Assembly: GCF_001456355.1 (NCBI RefSeq)
Contig: NZ_CP010271.1
Span: 3,038,001-3,102,000, forward strand
Length of the DNA stretch: 64,000 nucleotides
Source: Mycobacteroides saopaulense
GTDB lineage: Bacteria > Actinomycetota > Actinomycetes > Mycobacteriales > Mycobacteriaceae
Direction of reading: 5' to 3'
Under the pieces are notes generated by a model. That model saw nothing but the letters and a program-made list of their open reading frames with translations, was not told the DNA's origin and ran no database searches. The position numbers and the translations under genes were made by a program. This document shows positions 17,058 through 27,284 of the stretch, one piece after another (positions within the stretch are counted from its first letter, which is position 1; each line of letters starts with the position of its first letter).

Positions 17058-18228
17058 CCCCACGGCGCCGCGGATCCCCTGGGATTCACGGGATCCTTAC
17101 GACTACTACGAAAACCTGCGTGCCCGAGGCGACGTGGTCTGGGACGAGAATGCCGGCACCTGGCTGGTGCTGGGCTATCACCCCGCGCGCGAAATACTGG
17201 GCGGCACCGGATGGTCGAGCGATCCACTCGCCAGCCCCCAGATGCGGGCCTCGGCCCCCGAGTATCTCGACCTGTCGAACTTCGGCAGAAACATGCTCTT
17301 TGCCGACGGGCCAGATCACACCGAACTCAGGGGCGCGGTCCGTGATGTCTTCACCCCTGGATTCATCGCCGGTTTGCGCGAAGGTGTCCACTCCATCGCC
17401 TCGCAGGTCGTCGAATACCCATCGGCCGGCGAACCCTTCGACTTCATGGCCGATATCGCCCTGCCACTGCCGATCGCCATCATCGGCGAGTGGCTCGGCC
17501 TTGATGACGCATCGTCGGCGGTCCTTCGTGAGGAGTCCCCGATCATCATCCAGATGTTGGGTGCCTTCGCCGACGTCGAGACCGTCCTGGCCGGTACCGC
17601 CGCGGGTGCGACCCTTGCCACCGAACTGCTTCCCCTGGCCGCCGACCGACGGTCATACCCGGGTGACGACCTGCTCAGTTTGATCGCATCCGATGCCAAT
17701 CTGTCGTTGGAGGATGTGGTCACCATGGCCTTCATGGTTGCCATCGCGGGCCATGAGACGACGGCCAATCTGCTGGGGGCCAGCATGCTTCGACTGCTCG
17801 CCCCACGCGCCGACGGGTCCCAGCTGGCCGACGGCATCGACCCGGACGATCCGGCGGTCATCTCCGAGCTGCTCCGGCTCGACGGCCCGGTGCTGGGCAC
17901 CGCGCGCGTGGCGACCCAGGAACACCCCCTCGGCGGTCACACCATTCGCGAGGGCCAGACGGTGCTCATCGCAATCGCCGCGGCCAACCGCGACCCACAG
18001 GTATTCGTCGATCCCAGCGAGTTCCGGCCCGAGCGCAAGAGCAGCCCGCCGCTGGCCTTCGGGTACGGCGCGCACCACTGCCTGGGCTCGGCACTGGCGA
18101 AGTTGGAGACCTCGGTGGCAATTCGCGAGATCTTGGCCCGCAGACCGGAAGTCACCGGTCCCGTGACCTGGCGCGACACACCGGCCATCCGTGGACCTCG
18201 CAGCATCCCTATGCGGTTTCAGATCTAG
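17044..18228 (+). CDS. Cytochrome P450
   Basis: 394 residues from the ATG at 17044; the upstream open frame lies within the kinase gene. The I-helix oxygen-activation motif is AGHETT (residues 235-240), the ExxR is ELLR (275-278), and the haem-binding loop is FGYGAHHCLG with Cys346. It is soluble, of bacterial class I type, and needs ferredoxin partners not encoded nearby. It overlaps the second ABC1 kinase. It ends 5 bp from the convergent NRPS stop, so a role in NRPS product modification is possible but unproven. Confidence 0.93.
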   Translation: MTTANPTAPRIPWDSRDPYDYYENLRARGDVVWDENAGTWLVLGYHPAREILGGTGWSSDPLASPQMRASAPEYLDLSNFGRNMLFADGPDHTELRGAVRDVFTPGFIAGLREGVHSIASQVVEYPSAGEPFDFMADIALPLPIAIIGEWLGLDDASSAVLREESPIIIQMLGAFADVETVLAGTAAGATLATELLPLAADRRSYPGDDLLSLIASDANLSLEDVVTMAFMVAIAGHETTANLLGASMLRLLAPRADGSQLADGIDPDDPAVISELLRLDGPVLGTARVATQEHPLGGHTIREGQTVLIAIAAANRDPQVFVDPSEFRPERKSSPPLAFGYGAHHCLGSALAKLETSVAIREILARRPEVTGPVTWRDTPAIRGPRSIPMRFQI

Positions 18229-18232
18229 CCGG

Positions 18233-21200
18233 CTACAGCAATCCGAGCAGATGAAGATCGGTGACATACTTGACGATGACCGGCGCTGAAATATGTGGAA
18301 TATCTTGGTGCGGGCCAATTTTTGCTCGCCGGACCGCGGCCTGGAAGTGGTCGGCTGGAGCGTAGGACCCGTGCGTTGGCTCGGGTGCCTGCAGCTGCCC
18401 ATGCTGTTTCAACGCCATTAACATCTGCAGCACTGAATTCTGGCGTTGTCGATCCGGCAACGCCAGCAGACCAGCTTCGAACCGCATCAGCCATTTTTCG
18501 AAATCACCAACGCGCTCGATTCGATAACCGGCCGCGATCAACCAGTCGACGTATTGGTCGATCCCGACCCCATCGTCGTGCGGATTCATCACGTGATAGG
18601 TCTCGAACCCCTCGACCACGTGAGCGCCCAATGTGGCGATCGCCTCTGCGACGAATTCCACTGGCAGCCCGTCGAAATGCGCGCGCTGCCGATTGCCGTG
18701 CACGTCAAGTTGGTAGAACGACTCGGGTGCGACACCGGTAGCCATGACGCTCAGCACCATCCGACTGACCGTGTCGGATACGTTCAGCTGGCCCGCGTAG
18801 CTTGTATCGGCCATGACCATGCTGGAACGGAACACCGCAACCGGCAGTCCGAACATGTCATGCGCCTCGCGAAGAAGCACCTCGCCCGCCCACTTACTGT
18901 TGGCATAACCGTTGGCGTAACTGCTGTCCACTACGCGGGTTGGGCTGATCTCTCGAATGTCGGCGCCCTCGGTGAACCTCGCTGGATCGATCTGGCGGCC
19001 GACATCTGAGGTTGAGACGAATGCGTACGGCTTGAGCTTTGTCGTAAGCGCGAATCGGATCAGCTCGGCAGTGCCGACAACGTTAGGCGCGAAAAGCTCG
19101 CTGTAGGGCAGCGTGCTGTTCACAAAGGCCGCCGAGTCGATGATCAGATCGACGGATTCGGCGAGTCGCTGCCAGGTCTGCCGGGCCATACCCAGCGTGG
19201 GCCGTCCCTTATCACCGGCGATGACTTCCAGCCGATCGGCCGCCAATTTCTCGAAGCGCGCCACCAGCCCGGCATCGCCACTGTCGAACGTGTTCTCAAG
19301 ACGCCGCCGCGCGTCTTCGTCGGATGAGGCCCGCACCAAGCAGACCAGCGCACCGCCGACACGCTCCATTTCCTGCAGCCAATGCAGGACGAGATGGCGG
19401 CCGAGAAAGCCGGTAGCTCCGGTGAGCAGCACCGTCCGCCCTTCACCCCGTGACTGTGGCCGAATGGGATTGGCCGCCAATGCAGTGATATCGATGAATT
19501 TGTCCAACCTGAGATCGCTGGCACGCACCTCCGTGGCTCCTCTGCCGTGCACGGACGCAAAGCTGGGTCCCCTGGAGTCCCCCGTGGACATGGCACCACC
19601 CACGCGGGCACTCAGGCTTGCCACCGTCGGCGCATCGAACAACGTCCATACCGCGAGGTCGACGCCGAGAGCGGTGTTGATCGCGGCGACGGCCCGCATT
19701 GCCGAGATCGAGTCCCCACCAAGATCGAAGAAGGAGTCATCGACTCCCACTCGCTCAAGGCCCAGCGTGTGGGCGTAGATGTCGGCGATGGTCCGCTCGG
19801 CAGCGTTACTCGGCGCCCGGTACCGATGGGCATCGCGATACGCGGGTGCCGGCAGCGAACGCTTGTCGAGCTTGCCATTTACGGTCAGAGGCATGTTCTC
19901 GACCACGACCAGTGCAGCAGGGATCATGTACTGCGGCAGTCGCTTCCCCAGCGCTACTCTCAAGACCGCAGGATCCGCAGTCCCGGTGATGTAACCGACG
20001 AGACGCTTGTCACCAGGACGATCCTCTCGGACGATGACCGCCGCTTGTCTCACGCCGTCCAACTCGGCCAGTGCCGACTGGATCTCCCCGAGCTCGATGC
20101 GATATCCACGAATCTTGACCTGCTCGTCGGTACGGCCCAGGTGCTGGAGCTGACCGTCTTCGCCGTACCGCACCAGGTCCCCGGTGCGGTACATCCGTGT
20201 TCCCCGGCTCCCGAATGGACAAGCCACAAAACGCGATCCGGTCAATCCGGACCGATGGACGTAGCCGACCCCAAGCCCCGACCCTGCCAGATAGAGCTCA
20301 CCGGCCGTGCCCGGTGGCACGGGGCGCAGCCAGTCGTCGAGTACGAACGCCGCGGCGTCCCGGACCGGTGAACCGATGGGCACCGATCCTGTTTGAGGCA
20401 GCAAGGGTGCGCTGATCGTGGCATAGATGGTTGCCTCTGTGGGGCCGTAGGCGTTCAGCATCAGACGATCCGCCGCCCACCGGTTCACCACCTCGGCTGG
20501 GCAGGGCTCCCCCGCTACCACAACTGCCAATTTGCCCAAGCCATCCCTCTCCAACATGCCTATCGCAGAGGGTGTTTCGTGCAGTACGCCGACCTCTTCG
20601 GAGACCAGAAGATTGTGCAGGTGCAGCGGCGAACCCGCCACCGACTCGGGTATGACCACCAGCCGTGCACCATGCAGCAGGGCACCCCAGATTTCCCACA
20701 CCGAGACATCGAAGACCAGCGAGTGCCACTGCGACCACACCCGGCCAGTCCCTGCGGGCAGACCCGAGGGCAGCGCCTCGAGTAGTTGGGTGACACTGCG
20801 GTGCGTCACAGCCACGCCCTTGGGAGGACCCGTGGTGCCGGAGGTGTAGATCGTGTACGCGATGTCGTCTGGCTCGGGCGCATGCAACGCGTGCCATGCG
20901 GGGTAATCGGTAGCAGAATCATGGATCCCCACAGTGGGCACAGACGATCCGGCCAAGAGGACACGGAGCTCGTCTGTCGTGGCCACGGCCACGGGTGCGG
21001 AATCCTCAAGCATGAAATTCAGCCGCGCGGCAGGCACGGCGGGGTCAAGCGGCACGTACGCCGCGCCCGTCTTGAGTACCGCAAGGATCGCGACGATCGC
21101 GTCGTCGGAACGGGGAATCAACAGCGCAACGGATTCCCCCGGTCGGGCACCGAACGAGGCCAGCAGGTTGGCCAGCCGGTTGGCCCGGTGGTCGAGCTCG

Positions 21201-24200
21201 TGATAGGTCATCGAGTTCCCCTGGAACGTCAGCGCGACCGCCTGCGGTGCACGGTCGACCTGGCGGGCGAACATCTGCGGGATCGAGCACAACGACGACG
21301 GCGATCGTGCCAACACTGCGCGATTGCCCCAGCTGTCAATTCGGTCATGCTCGTCGGCATCAAGCACGTCAATCGACACAACCCGCCGCGCGGGGTTGGC
21401 AGTCATGGCAGCCAGGATCCGTCGGAGTCGTTCAACTAGCGCATCGATGCAGGCCGCGTCGAACTGGGCTGTGTCGTATTCGATGCGCACGCCGAGTTCA
21501 TGACCCGGTAGTGCCATCACCGACAGCGGATAGTGGTTGTACTCGCGGCTGACGAATTCGGTGATCCCCAACTCCTGCGCTCCCATGAACGCGCCGGCAT
21601 CCACCGGATAGTTTTCATACAGGAAGAGGGTGTCGAACAATCGCTCGTGGCCGGCGAGATGATGAATCTCGTTGAGCGCCAGATGTTCGTGCTCAAGCAA
21701 GTCGTTGTGGGCGCTCTGCATCTGCTCCAGCAGTTCGGCCACCGTGGTTGCAGCGGTGGCACTCGCTCGTACCGGCACCGTGTTGATGAGCAGACCCACG
21801 ATCGAGTCGGCCCCTACCAACTCCGTGGGGCGGCCCGACACCACCGTGCCGAATGCAATGTCGTCCAGACCGGTCAGCACCATGAGCAGTTGCGCCCACG
21901 CGGCTCGCAAGACCGTGCTGACGGTAGTGCGCTGCGACCGCGCGAGATCGCCTAAGGCCTGCGTGATCTCGGCCGAGATCCGATAGGACTTGACACCACG
22001 CTCCCCGGGAACGGCAGGTGGAGCGACAAGAGTGGGGCCATCAAAACCCTCCATGACTTTGCCCCACGCCGCACAAGCGGCATCACGATCCTGGTCACCC
22101 AACCATCTGACGAAATCTCGATAGGACCGCGGCGCCGAAAGGGACTGCCCGAAGTACATCGCGAAGATCTCCCGCAGCAGAATCGGCAGTGACCACCCGT
22201 CGATCACGATGTGGTGAAAGGTCAGGATGAATCGGTAACTGCTTCCCTTGGTGCGGACCAATGCTGCCCGGAAAGTCGGCGCGCCGAGCAGATCGCACAC
22301 CGCAACACGCTCGGCTTCGCACAGCCGATCGATCTCCTCCTCGGATTCGAATTCTGCTTGCCGCCAACAGATCACCGGATCTGCCGGAATGACCTGCACC
22401 GGTTCACCGAACTGCGTGTAGAACCTGGCCACCAGGTTCGGGTGCCTTTTCACAACGGCGCTCACAGCGTCCCGCAGCCGATGCGGGTCGATGGCACCGG
22501 TGACGGTGATATCCATCTGCACCGCATAGAGATCATGCGCGGTGTGGCCCGCCAACGGATCGTCCGCGGTCGTCGCGATGGAGTGAAACATCAAACCCTG
22601 CTGTACCGGCGTAAGTGGCAACACGTCCGCGATGCGGTGTCGCAATGCCAATTCATCGATCTGGTCTTGAGTCAGTCGGGCAGGAAGAATGTCAGACGGG
22701 CTCAGCCCTCCACCGCCGTTGCGAACGTGCGTGCAGATCCCGGTGAGAGCCTCAAACCACAATCGACTCAACCGTTTGACCTGGCTTGCTTTCATCGCCG
22801 AGGGTGCCCATGTCCAGCTGGCCTGTAGGCGTGGACCAGCTCCCGTGCTCGACTCAAGGATGCCGGCGTTGATTTCGACGGTGTGCATCATGGGCAGTGA
22901 TACCGCCGCAGATGCGACGGTTGATGACAGATTCTCCTGGCTAATCCGCCACAGGTCATCCGAAACCTCTGTCGTTCCTGCGCCCAGACGCCCGAGATAG
23001 TTGAAGCCTATGTTCGGGTCCGAATCAGGGAGCTCGACGTCCGGATTCAAGTACCTCAGCATTCCGTAGGTCAACGGGTCGGGGAGGCCACGAAGCTGTT
23101 CTTTGACGGCCTTCACCACTGGCCCCAGAGCCGAGTCACCACCGCTCACCTGCGCCCAAGATAGCGGGCCCACCGACAGCGCCACTGGATACTTGGTGGT
23201 GAACCATCCCACCGTGCGGGACAGGTCAACATCGGCGATCAGTTCTTCGACGCGGCCATGGCCTTCAACGTCGATGCCGATCGGAGCCCCGCCCGCGCCC
23301 AGGAATTCGTTCCACGCCAGTCCGTAGGCGATCAGCAGAACATCTTGCACCCCAGTGTGAAACGCTGCCGGCACCTCACCGAGCAGCATTCGTGTGACGT
23401 CGCTGTCCAGCGAGATCGAGAACGATCCGGCGGTGGCGTAGGTGTCCACGTCGGGTTGCACCGCAGGCAGCATCGCCGGAACCGCGGAGACCGAACGCCA
23501 GAGATCGGCCGACTTAACCACATCCGCGCTACATGCCTCTTCTTGCAGCAGCGAGGCCCACCTCGTGAAGGATGTCCCTGGTGCTGAGAGCGCCACGGCC
23601 TGACCACTGCGGTGCTGCATCCAGGCAATATTCAAGTCTTCCAGCAGGATCCGCCACGAAACGCCATCTACGGCCAGGTGGTGGATCATCAACGCCAGCT
23701 TGCCCTCGGCGGGTGCCCACACGGCGCTGAGCATCATTCCCTTCCCCGGATTCAGCCGAGAACGCGCGGCCCCCAATGCTTCATCGGATAGCTCGGCGAC
23801 AGTGCCAACGCACGCACGGGCATCGACAGAACCCCTGTCGGGTATGCGTAGTGACCAGCCGGCATCACTGTCCTCAGCACACAACCGCAGCGTGGCATGT
23901 CGGTCGATCAGCGCTTGAAGCAGGACAACGATGTCGGCTTCGTCGACACCGGCGGGGGCATGCAACACGACCGCCTGGTTGAACTGGTCAACCGGTCCCT
24001 GCACACCCTGCAGCCAGTGCATGATCGGAGTCGCCGCGACCGGCCCGATGCCTTCGTCGATAGTTCTGCTCTCGTTGTCACCCAAGGTGACTACTCGCGC
24101 CAGCCGGGCTACTGTCTGTTCGACAAAGATGTCACGCGGTCGGCACAGGACACCAACCGCACGAGCACGTGCGGCCACCTGCATCGACAAAATGCTGTCC

Positions 24201-25900
24201 CCGCCCAAGTCGAAGAATGAGTCGTCCACGCTGACCCGGTCAGTACCAAGCACTTGGGTAAATATGCCGGCCAGGACTTCCTCGACGGGAGTGGACGGTG
24301 CCCGGTAATCCGCTCCGGCACTGCGATATTCGGGTACAGGCAGCGCACACTTGTCCAGTTTTCCGTTCACCGTCAATGGCAGTGTCTCCAGCGCCACCAC
24401 AGCAGCCGGCACCATGTACGCGGGTAGCTGCTCGGCCAGTGCGGTACGAGCGCCCCGCGCATCCGCCGTTCCGACGATATAGCCGACGAGGCGTTTATCA
24501 CCGGGGCGATCTTCACGGGCGATCACCACCGCCTGCTCCACTCCATCCAGCCGCATCAATGCCGCTTGGATCTCGCCTAGCTCGATCCGGTATCCGTGAA
24601 TCTTGACCTGCTCATCGGCCCGTCCGAGATACCGCAGCTGCCCGTCGGCACCCCACGACACCAGATCTCCGGTCCGATACATGCGGTCGCCGGGCTTGCC
24701 GAACGGACATGCCACAAACCGCCCGCCAGTCAACGCCGTACGACGCCAATAGCCTGACCCGACCCCGGCACCCGCCAGATACAACTCACCAATGACCCCG
24801 TCTGGCACCGGCCGCAACCACCGGTCGAGCACAAAGAACGCTGCGTGCGCCACCGGCGAGCCTATTGGCACGGAATCACCTGAGGACTCGGCCTCTAGGG
24901 GCGCACTCTTGCATGCCCACATGGTCGTTTCGGTCGGCCCGTAGACGTTGACCATCACTCGCCCCGGGGCCCATCGATCGACTAACTCAGGTGGGCATGG
25001 CTCGGCACCGATCACCAAGGCCGTCGACGCCAGCCCGGCCGACGAGAGCGCCACGGCTGCCGAAGGCGTTTGGGTCAACACCGTGACACGTTCACTCACC
25101 AAGAGATCGTGGAATTCATCTGGTGCACGCGCCACCGAGTCGGGCACGACCACCAGCCGGCCTCCGTGCAGGAGGGCGCCCCAGATCTCCCACACAGAGA
25201 AGTCGAACGCATAGGAATGGAACTGCGTCCACACCTGATCTGGTGCTAGTTGGATGCCGATGTCCAGCTCGTCGAATAGCTGGACGACATTGCGCTGGGT
25301 CACCGCAACGCCCTTGGGGACACCGGTAGTCCCCGAGGTGTAGATGACATGGGCAAGGTCATCGGGGGCCGGCAGCGGTGGCGCGGTGCAGGGTTGGGTG
25401 TATGCAGCGGGGTCGTTGACGTCAAGCACGGGCACCCCGAGCCCGTCCAGCTTGGCCGCCCACTCGGCTGTGGTGATCGTGGCAATGGGGGCGGCATCAG
25501 CGAGCATGAACTCGATACGCGCAGCCGGCAACGCGGGATCGATCGGCAAGTACGCCGCACCCGACTTGAGAACCGCAAGGATCGCCACAATCGCTTCGGC
25601 TGAGCGCGAAAAAAACAGCGCCACAAATTGTCCCGGCCCTGCACCCTTACCTGCGAGGAAGTGTGCCAACCGATTGGCAGCCTCATCGAGTTCGCGGTAC
25701 GTCATGGACTGACCCTTGAAGGTCAGCGCCAGAGCATCCGGAGAGCGTTCCACCTGCCTGGCGAACGCCGCCGGAATCGACAGCACGGCTGTCGGGCACT
25801 CTCTTAGCACCGCCTGGTTACCCCACGCAGCAAGTTGGGCGTGTTCATCGTCGTCAAGCAGATCCAACGACAACAATGTCCGGCTGGGATCAACGCTCAC
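18233..25900 (-). CDS. Two-module NRPS with terminal thioester reductase (A-T-E-C-A-T-R)
   Basis: 2555 residues, GTG start behind GAGGGGA. Domains by motif, with approximate residues: A1 ([11 protein letters not shown] 186; VYGPTETT 317; YRTGDL 405; GKLDK 512); T1 (LGGDSI 565); epimerisation domain ([10 protein letters not shown] 737; VEGHGR 880; FNYLGR 967); C ([10 protein letters not shown] 1095; HHIVIDGWS 1230); A2 ([11 protein letters not shown] 1688; YGPTEAT 1816; YRTGDL 1905; GKLDK 2006); T2 (LGGDSI 2062); R (TGATGFLG 2163; YANSK 2330). No N-terminal C and no thioesterase, so it should build a D-aa/L-aa dipeptide and release it reductively with NAD(P)H as an aldehyde or alcohol. No MbtH-like or PPTase gene is next to it. 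Product unknown. Confidence 0.93.
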   Translation of the reverse strand: MSVDPSRTLLSLDLLDDDEHAQLAAWGNQAVLRECPTAVLSIPAAFARQVERSPDALALTFKGQSMTYRELDEAANRLAHFLAGKGAGPGQFVALFFSRSAEAIVAILAVLKSGAAYLPIDPALPAARIEFMLADAAPIATITTAEWAAKLDGLGVPVLDVNDPAAYTQPCTAPPLPAPDDLAHVIYTSGTTGVPKGVAVTQRNVVQLFDELDIGIQLAPDQVWTQFHSYAFDFSVWEIWGALLHGGRLVVVPDSVARAPDEFHDLLVSERVTVLTQTPSAAVALSSAGLASTALVIGAEPCPPELVDRWAPGRVMVNVYGPTETTMWACKSAPLEAESSGDSVPIGSPVAHAAFFVLDRWLRPVPDGVIGELYLAGAGVGSGYWRRTALTGGRFVACPFGKPGDRMYRTGDLVSWGADGQLRYLGRADEQVKIHGYRIELGEIQAALMRLDGVEQAVVIAREDRPGDKRLVGYIVGTADARGARTALAEQLPAYMVPAAVVALETLPLTVNGKLDKCALPVPEYRSAGADYRAPSTPVEEVLAGIFTQVLGTDRVSVDDSFFDLGGDSILSMQVAARARAVGVLCRPRDIFVEQTVARLARVVTLGDNESRTIDEGIGPVAATPIMHWLQGVQGPVDQFNQAVVLHAPAGVDEADIVVLLQALIDRHATLRLCAEDSDAGWSLRIPDRGSVDARACVGTVAELSDEALGAARSRLNPGKGMMLSAVWAPAEGKLALMIHHLAVDGVSWRILLEDLNIAWMQHRSGQAVALSAPGTSFTRWASLLQEEACSADVVKSADLWRSVSAVPAMLPAVQPDVDTYATAGSFSISLDSDVTRMLLGEVPAAFHTGVQDVLLIAYGLAWNEFLGAGGAPIGIDVEGHGRVEELIADVDLSRTVGWFTTKYPVALSVGPLSWAQVSGGDSALGPVVKAVKEQLRGLPDPLTYGMLRYLNPDVELPDSDPNIGFNYLGRLGAGTTEVSDDLWRISQENLSSTVASAAVSLPMMHTVEINAGILESSTGAGPRLQASWTWAPSAMKASQVKRLSRLWFEALTGICTHVRNGGGGLSPSDILPARLTQDQIDELALRHRIADVLPLTPVQQGLMFHSIATTADDPLAGHTAHDLYAVQMDITVTGAIDPHRLRDAVSAVVKRHPNLVARFYTQFGEPVQVIPADPVICWRQAEFESEEEIDRLCEAERVAVCDLLGAPTFRAALVRTKGSSYRFILTFHHIVIDGWSLPILLREIFAMYFGQSLSAPRSYRDFVRWLGDQDRDAACAAWGKVMEGFDGPTLVAPPAVPGERGVKSYRISAEITQALGDLARSQRTTVSTVLRAAWAQLLMVLTGLDDIAFGTVVSGRPTELVGADSIVGLLINTVPVRASATAATTVAELLEQMQSAHNDLLEHEHLALNEIHHLAGHERLFDTLFLYENYPVDAGAFMGAQELGITEFVSREYNHYPLSVMALPGHELGVRIEYDTAQFDAACIDALVERLRRILAAMTANPARRVVSIDVLDADEHDRIDSWGNRAVLARSPSSLCSIPQMFARQVDRAPQAVALTFQGNSMTYHELDHRANRLANLLASFGARPGESVALLIPRSDDAIVAILAVLKTGAAYVPLDPAVPAARLNFMLEDSAPVAVATTDELRVLLAGSSVPTVGIHDSATDYPAWHALHAPEPDDIAYTIYTSGTTGPPKGVAVTHRSVTQLLEALPSGLPAGTGRVWSQWHSLVFDVSVWEIWGALLHGARLVVIPESVAGSPLHLHNLLVSEEVGVLHETPSAIGMLERDGLGKLAVVVAGEPCPAEVVNRWAADRLMLNAYGPTEATIYATISAPLLPQTGSVPIGSPVRDAAAFVLDDWLRPVPPGTAGELYLAGSGLGVGYVHRSGLTGSRFVACPFGSRGTRMYRTGDLVRYGEDGQLQHLGRTDEQVKIRGYRIELGEIQSALAELDGVRQAAVIVREDRPGDKRLVGYITGTADPAVLRVALGKRLPQYMIPAALVVVENMPLTVNGKLDKRSLPAPAYRDAHRYRAPSNAAERTIADIYAHTLGLERVGVDDSFFDLGGDSISAMRAVAAINTALGVDLAVWTLFDAPTVASLSARVGGAMSTGDSRGPSFASVHGRGATEVRASDLRLDKFIDITALAANPIRPQSRGEGRTVLLTGATGFLGRHLVLHWLQEMERVGGALVCLVRASSDEDARRRLENTFDSGDAGLVARFEKLAADRLEVIAGDKGRPTLGMARQTWQRLAESVDLIIDSAAFVNSTLPYSELFAPNVVGTAELIRFALTTKLKPYAFVSTSDVGRQIDPARFTEGADIREISPTRVVDSSYANGYANSKWAGEVLLREAHDMFGLPVAVFRSSMVMADTSYAGQLNVSDTVSRMVLSVMATGVAPESFYQLDVHGNRQRAHFDGLPVEFVAEAIATLGAHVVEGFETYHVMNPHDDGVGIDQYVDWLIAAGYRIERVGDFEKWLMRFEAGLLALPDRQRQNSVLQMLMALKQHGQLQAPEPTHGSYAPADHFQAAVRRAKIGPHQDIPHISAPVIVKYVTDLHLLGLL

Positions 25901-26040
25901 GACTGTCCCCTCGCATCAGCTATCCGGCCAACCCGCGCGCCGCAATTGGTCGACCGGCATCCGATTTGCGACGCCGATCGACTTGCGAACCCGCCGGTGC
26001 CCGCCGTCCTGATTGAACCGCGACGACCTGCAAGCGGTAC

Positions 26041-26066
26041 AACATTTCGACCGACACCGAAATGTT
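26041..26066. promoter_or_regulatory. Perfect inverted repeat in the NRPS/ArsR divergent region
   Basis: AACATTTCG (26041-26049) and CGAAATGTT (26058-26066) are perfect inverted copies with an 8-bp spacer, between the divergent NRPS (start 25900) and ArsR-like gene (start 26190). This is a good candidate operator for the local regulator. No promoter hexamers stand out clearly. Confidence 0.6.
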
Positions 26067-26070
26067 CATA

Positions 26071-26105
26071 GCGCTGCGTGAGCTCCCGACAACTTCACGC
26101 AGCGC
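26071..26105. repeat. Long GC-rich inverted repeat in the NRPS/ArsR divergent region
   Basis: GCGCTGCGTGA (26071-26081) and TCACGCAGCGC (26095-26105) form a perfect 11-bp stem with a 13-nt loop, 4 bp from the AACATTTCG repeat. It could be an operator, or a hairpin in the leader of one of the divergent transcripts. It has no T tract and lies upstream of both genes, so terminator function is unlikely unless it attenuates. Confidence 0.5.
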
Positions 26106-26189
26106 GATGTTTCATGGGCGTACCGAAAGGTATGGGCATATCGTGTGAGAATGCTCATCAAAGCGGTTCGCAGCGAGGTGTAGGCCAGC

Positions 26190-27155
26190 ATGTTGCGCCT
26201 CATCTTCACCGCGAATGACCTTGCCTTGACTCGGTTTCTCCCGATGCCCGCCCCATTGCTGGAAATGAAGTTCGCGACACGTGCACTGCGGCATGGAATT
26301 CGCACTCCGTGGGGCGAGCGATGGCGTTGTCATGCACTTGCGGCGTTTCCCATCGCGGCGGCACCGGGATGGGCTGTGGTGAGTCACTTTTCGTGGTCGC
26401 TGTCACCCACTGTGCTGGGCGGCGACTTCGATGAGGGTATGCAATCCATTCAAAAACTGGACCGGCGGCAGGCACAGGCCGAGTTGGCCGTCTTCGGGCG
26501 TGGCCCCACCGAAGGCCCCGGCCCGCCGCACTATCTTCGATACGCCATCGCGGGCGATCGTGAGGCCACTATGGCGTTGGGGCGCATGACAAAAGATGCG
26601 TACAAGGCGGTGCTGGAACCGTACTGGCCCGATATTCAGGCGAACCATCAGATTGAACTTGTCAGGCAAGGACGGATGATGGCGCGTCACGGCGTACGAG
26701 CAGCGCTCAGCATGATCGTCCCCGGCGCGCGCTGGAACGGCGATTGCCTGGAGATCGACAGTCCGCAACGGCAGACCATCGCGTTACGCGGTCGGGGCAT
26801 CGTATTGACACCCAGCGTCTTCTGGGCAGGTCCGCCGTTGGTCGGTGAGCTTGACGAGCAACCGGTCGTCCTCGCTTACCCCGCTCCCATTGACTTGACC
26901 CTCAGCGTTGGTGACGAATCTGACCCGCTTGCGGCGATTCTCGGATCGACCCGGGCGGCCGTACTACGACTACTGGCCAATGAGCACACCACCGGTGACA
27001 TCGCCCGCGCGCTCGGCATTAGCCCCGCGTCCGCATCCGAGCACACGTCGGCACTGCGGCAGGCTCGGTTGGTACGCAGCCGCCGGGACGGCAAGGCCGT
27101 CATTCACGACGCCACCGCCCTGGGGCTGGACCTCATCGACGCGAACCGCCGCTAG
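26190..27155 (+). CDS. ArsR-like winged-helix regulator with a long N-terminal domain
   Basis: 321 residues. The C-terminal ~80 residues are a winged HTH of ArsR type (STRAAVLRLLANEHTTGDIARALGISPASASEHTSALRQARL). The N-terminal ~235 residues are a separate, probably ligand-binding, region seen in some actinobacterial ArsR-like proteins; I cannot assign a ligand. ATG start, with GAGGTGTAGG upstream. It is divergent from the NRPS, with inverted repeats between them, so it is the obvious candidate regulator of the NRPS. Confidence 0.82.
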   Translation: MLRLIFTANDLALTRFLPMPAPLLEMKFATRALRHGIRTPWGERWRCHALAAFPIAAAPGWAVVSHFSWSLSPTVLGGDFDEGMQSIQKLDRRQAQAELAVFGRGPTEGPGPPHYLRYAIAGDREATMALGRMTKDAYKAVLEPYWPDIQANHQIELVRQGRMMARHGVRAALSMIVPGARWNGDCLEIDSPQRQTIALRGRGIVLTPSVFWAGPPLVGELDEQPVVLAYPAPIDLTLSVGDESDPLAAILGSTRAAVLRLLANEHTTGDIARALGISPASASEHTSALRQARLVRSRRDGKAVIHDATALGLDLIDANRR

Positions 27156-27220
27156 CCAACGCACCACCGCGCGGGGATTACAACTCGGGAGTCACTCCAG
27201 TAACAGTTGCGCGCGCCACT

Positions 27221-27242
27221 GTTGACAACTGGCGTTGTTAAC
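27221..27242. promoter_or_regulatory. Near-perfect inverted repeat upstream of the second MpaB-type gene
   Basis: GTTGACAAC (27221-27229), TGGC, then GTTGTTAAC (27234-27242): inverted repeats with one mismatch, 43 bp before the ATG at 27285. It includes TTGACA, a possible -35 element, but no -10 stands at the right spacing. Best read as an operator or promoter-associated site for the oxygenase gene. Confidence 0.5.
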
Positions 27243-27284
27243 GTCTCCAATATTGATTAGCAAACCGCTCCCTGGGAGGCAACG

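Noticed and set aside
26071..26105. Intrinsic terminator in the NRPS/ArsR region
   Set aside because: The stem is strong, but it has no T tract on either strand and lies upstream of both divergent genes.
27222..27257. Standard -35/-10 promoter TTGACA ... TATTGAT
   Set aside because: The spacing is about 23 bp, too long for a normal promoter; the inverted repeat explains the sequence better.
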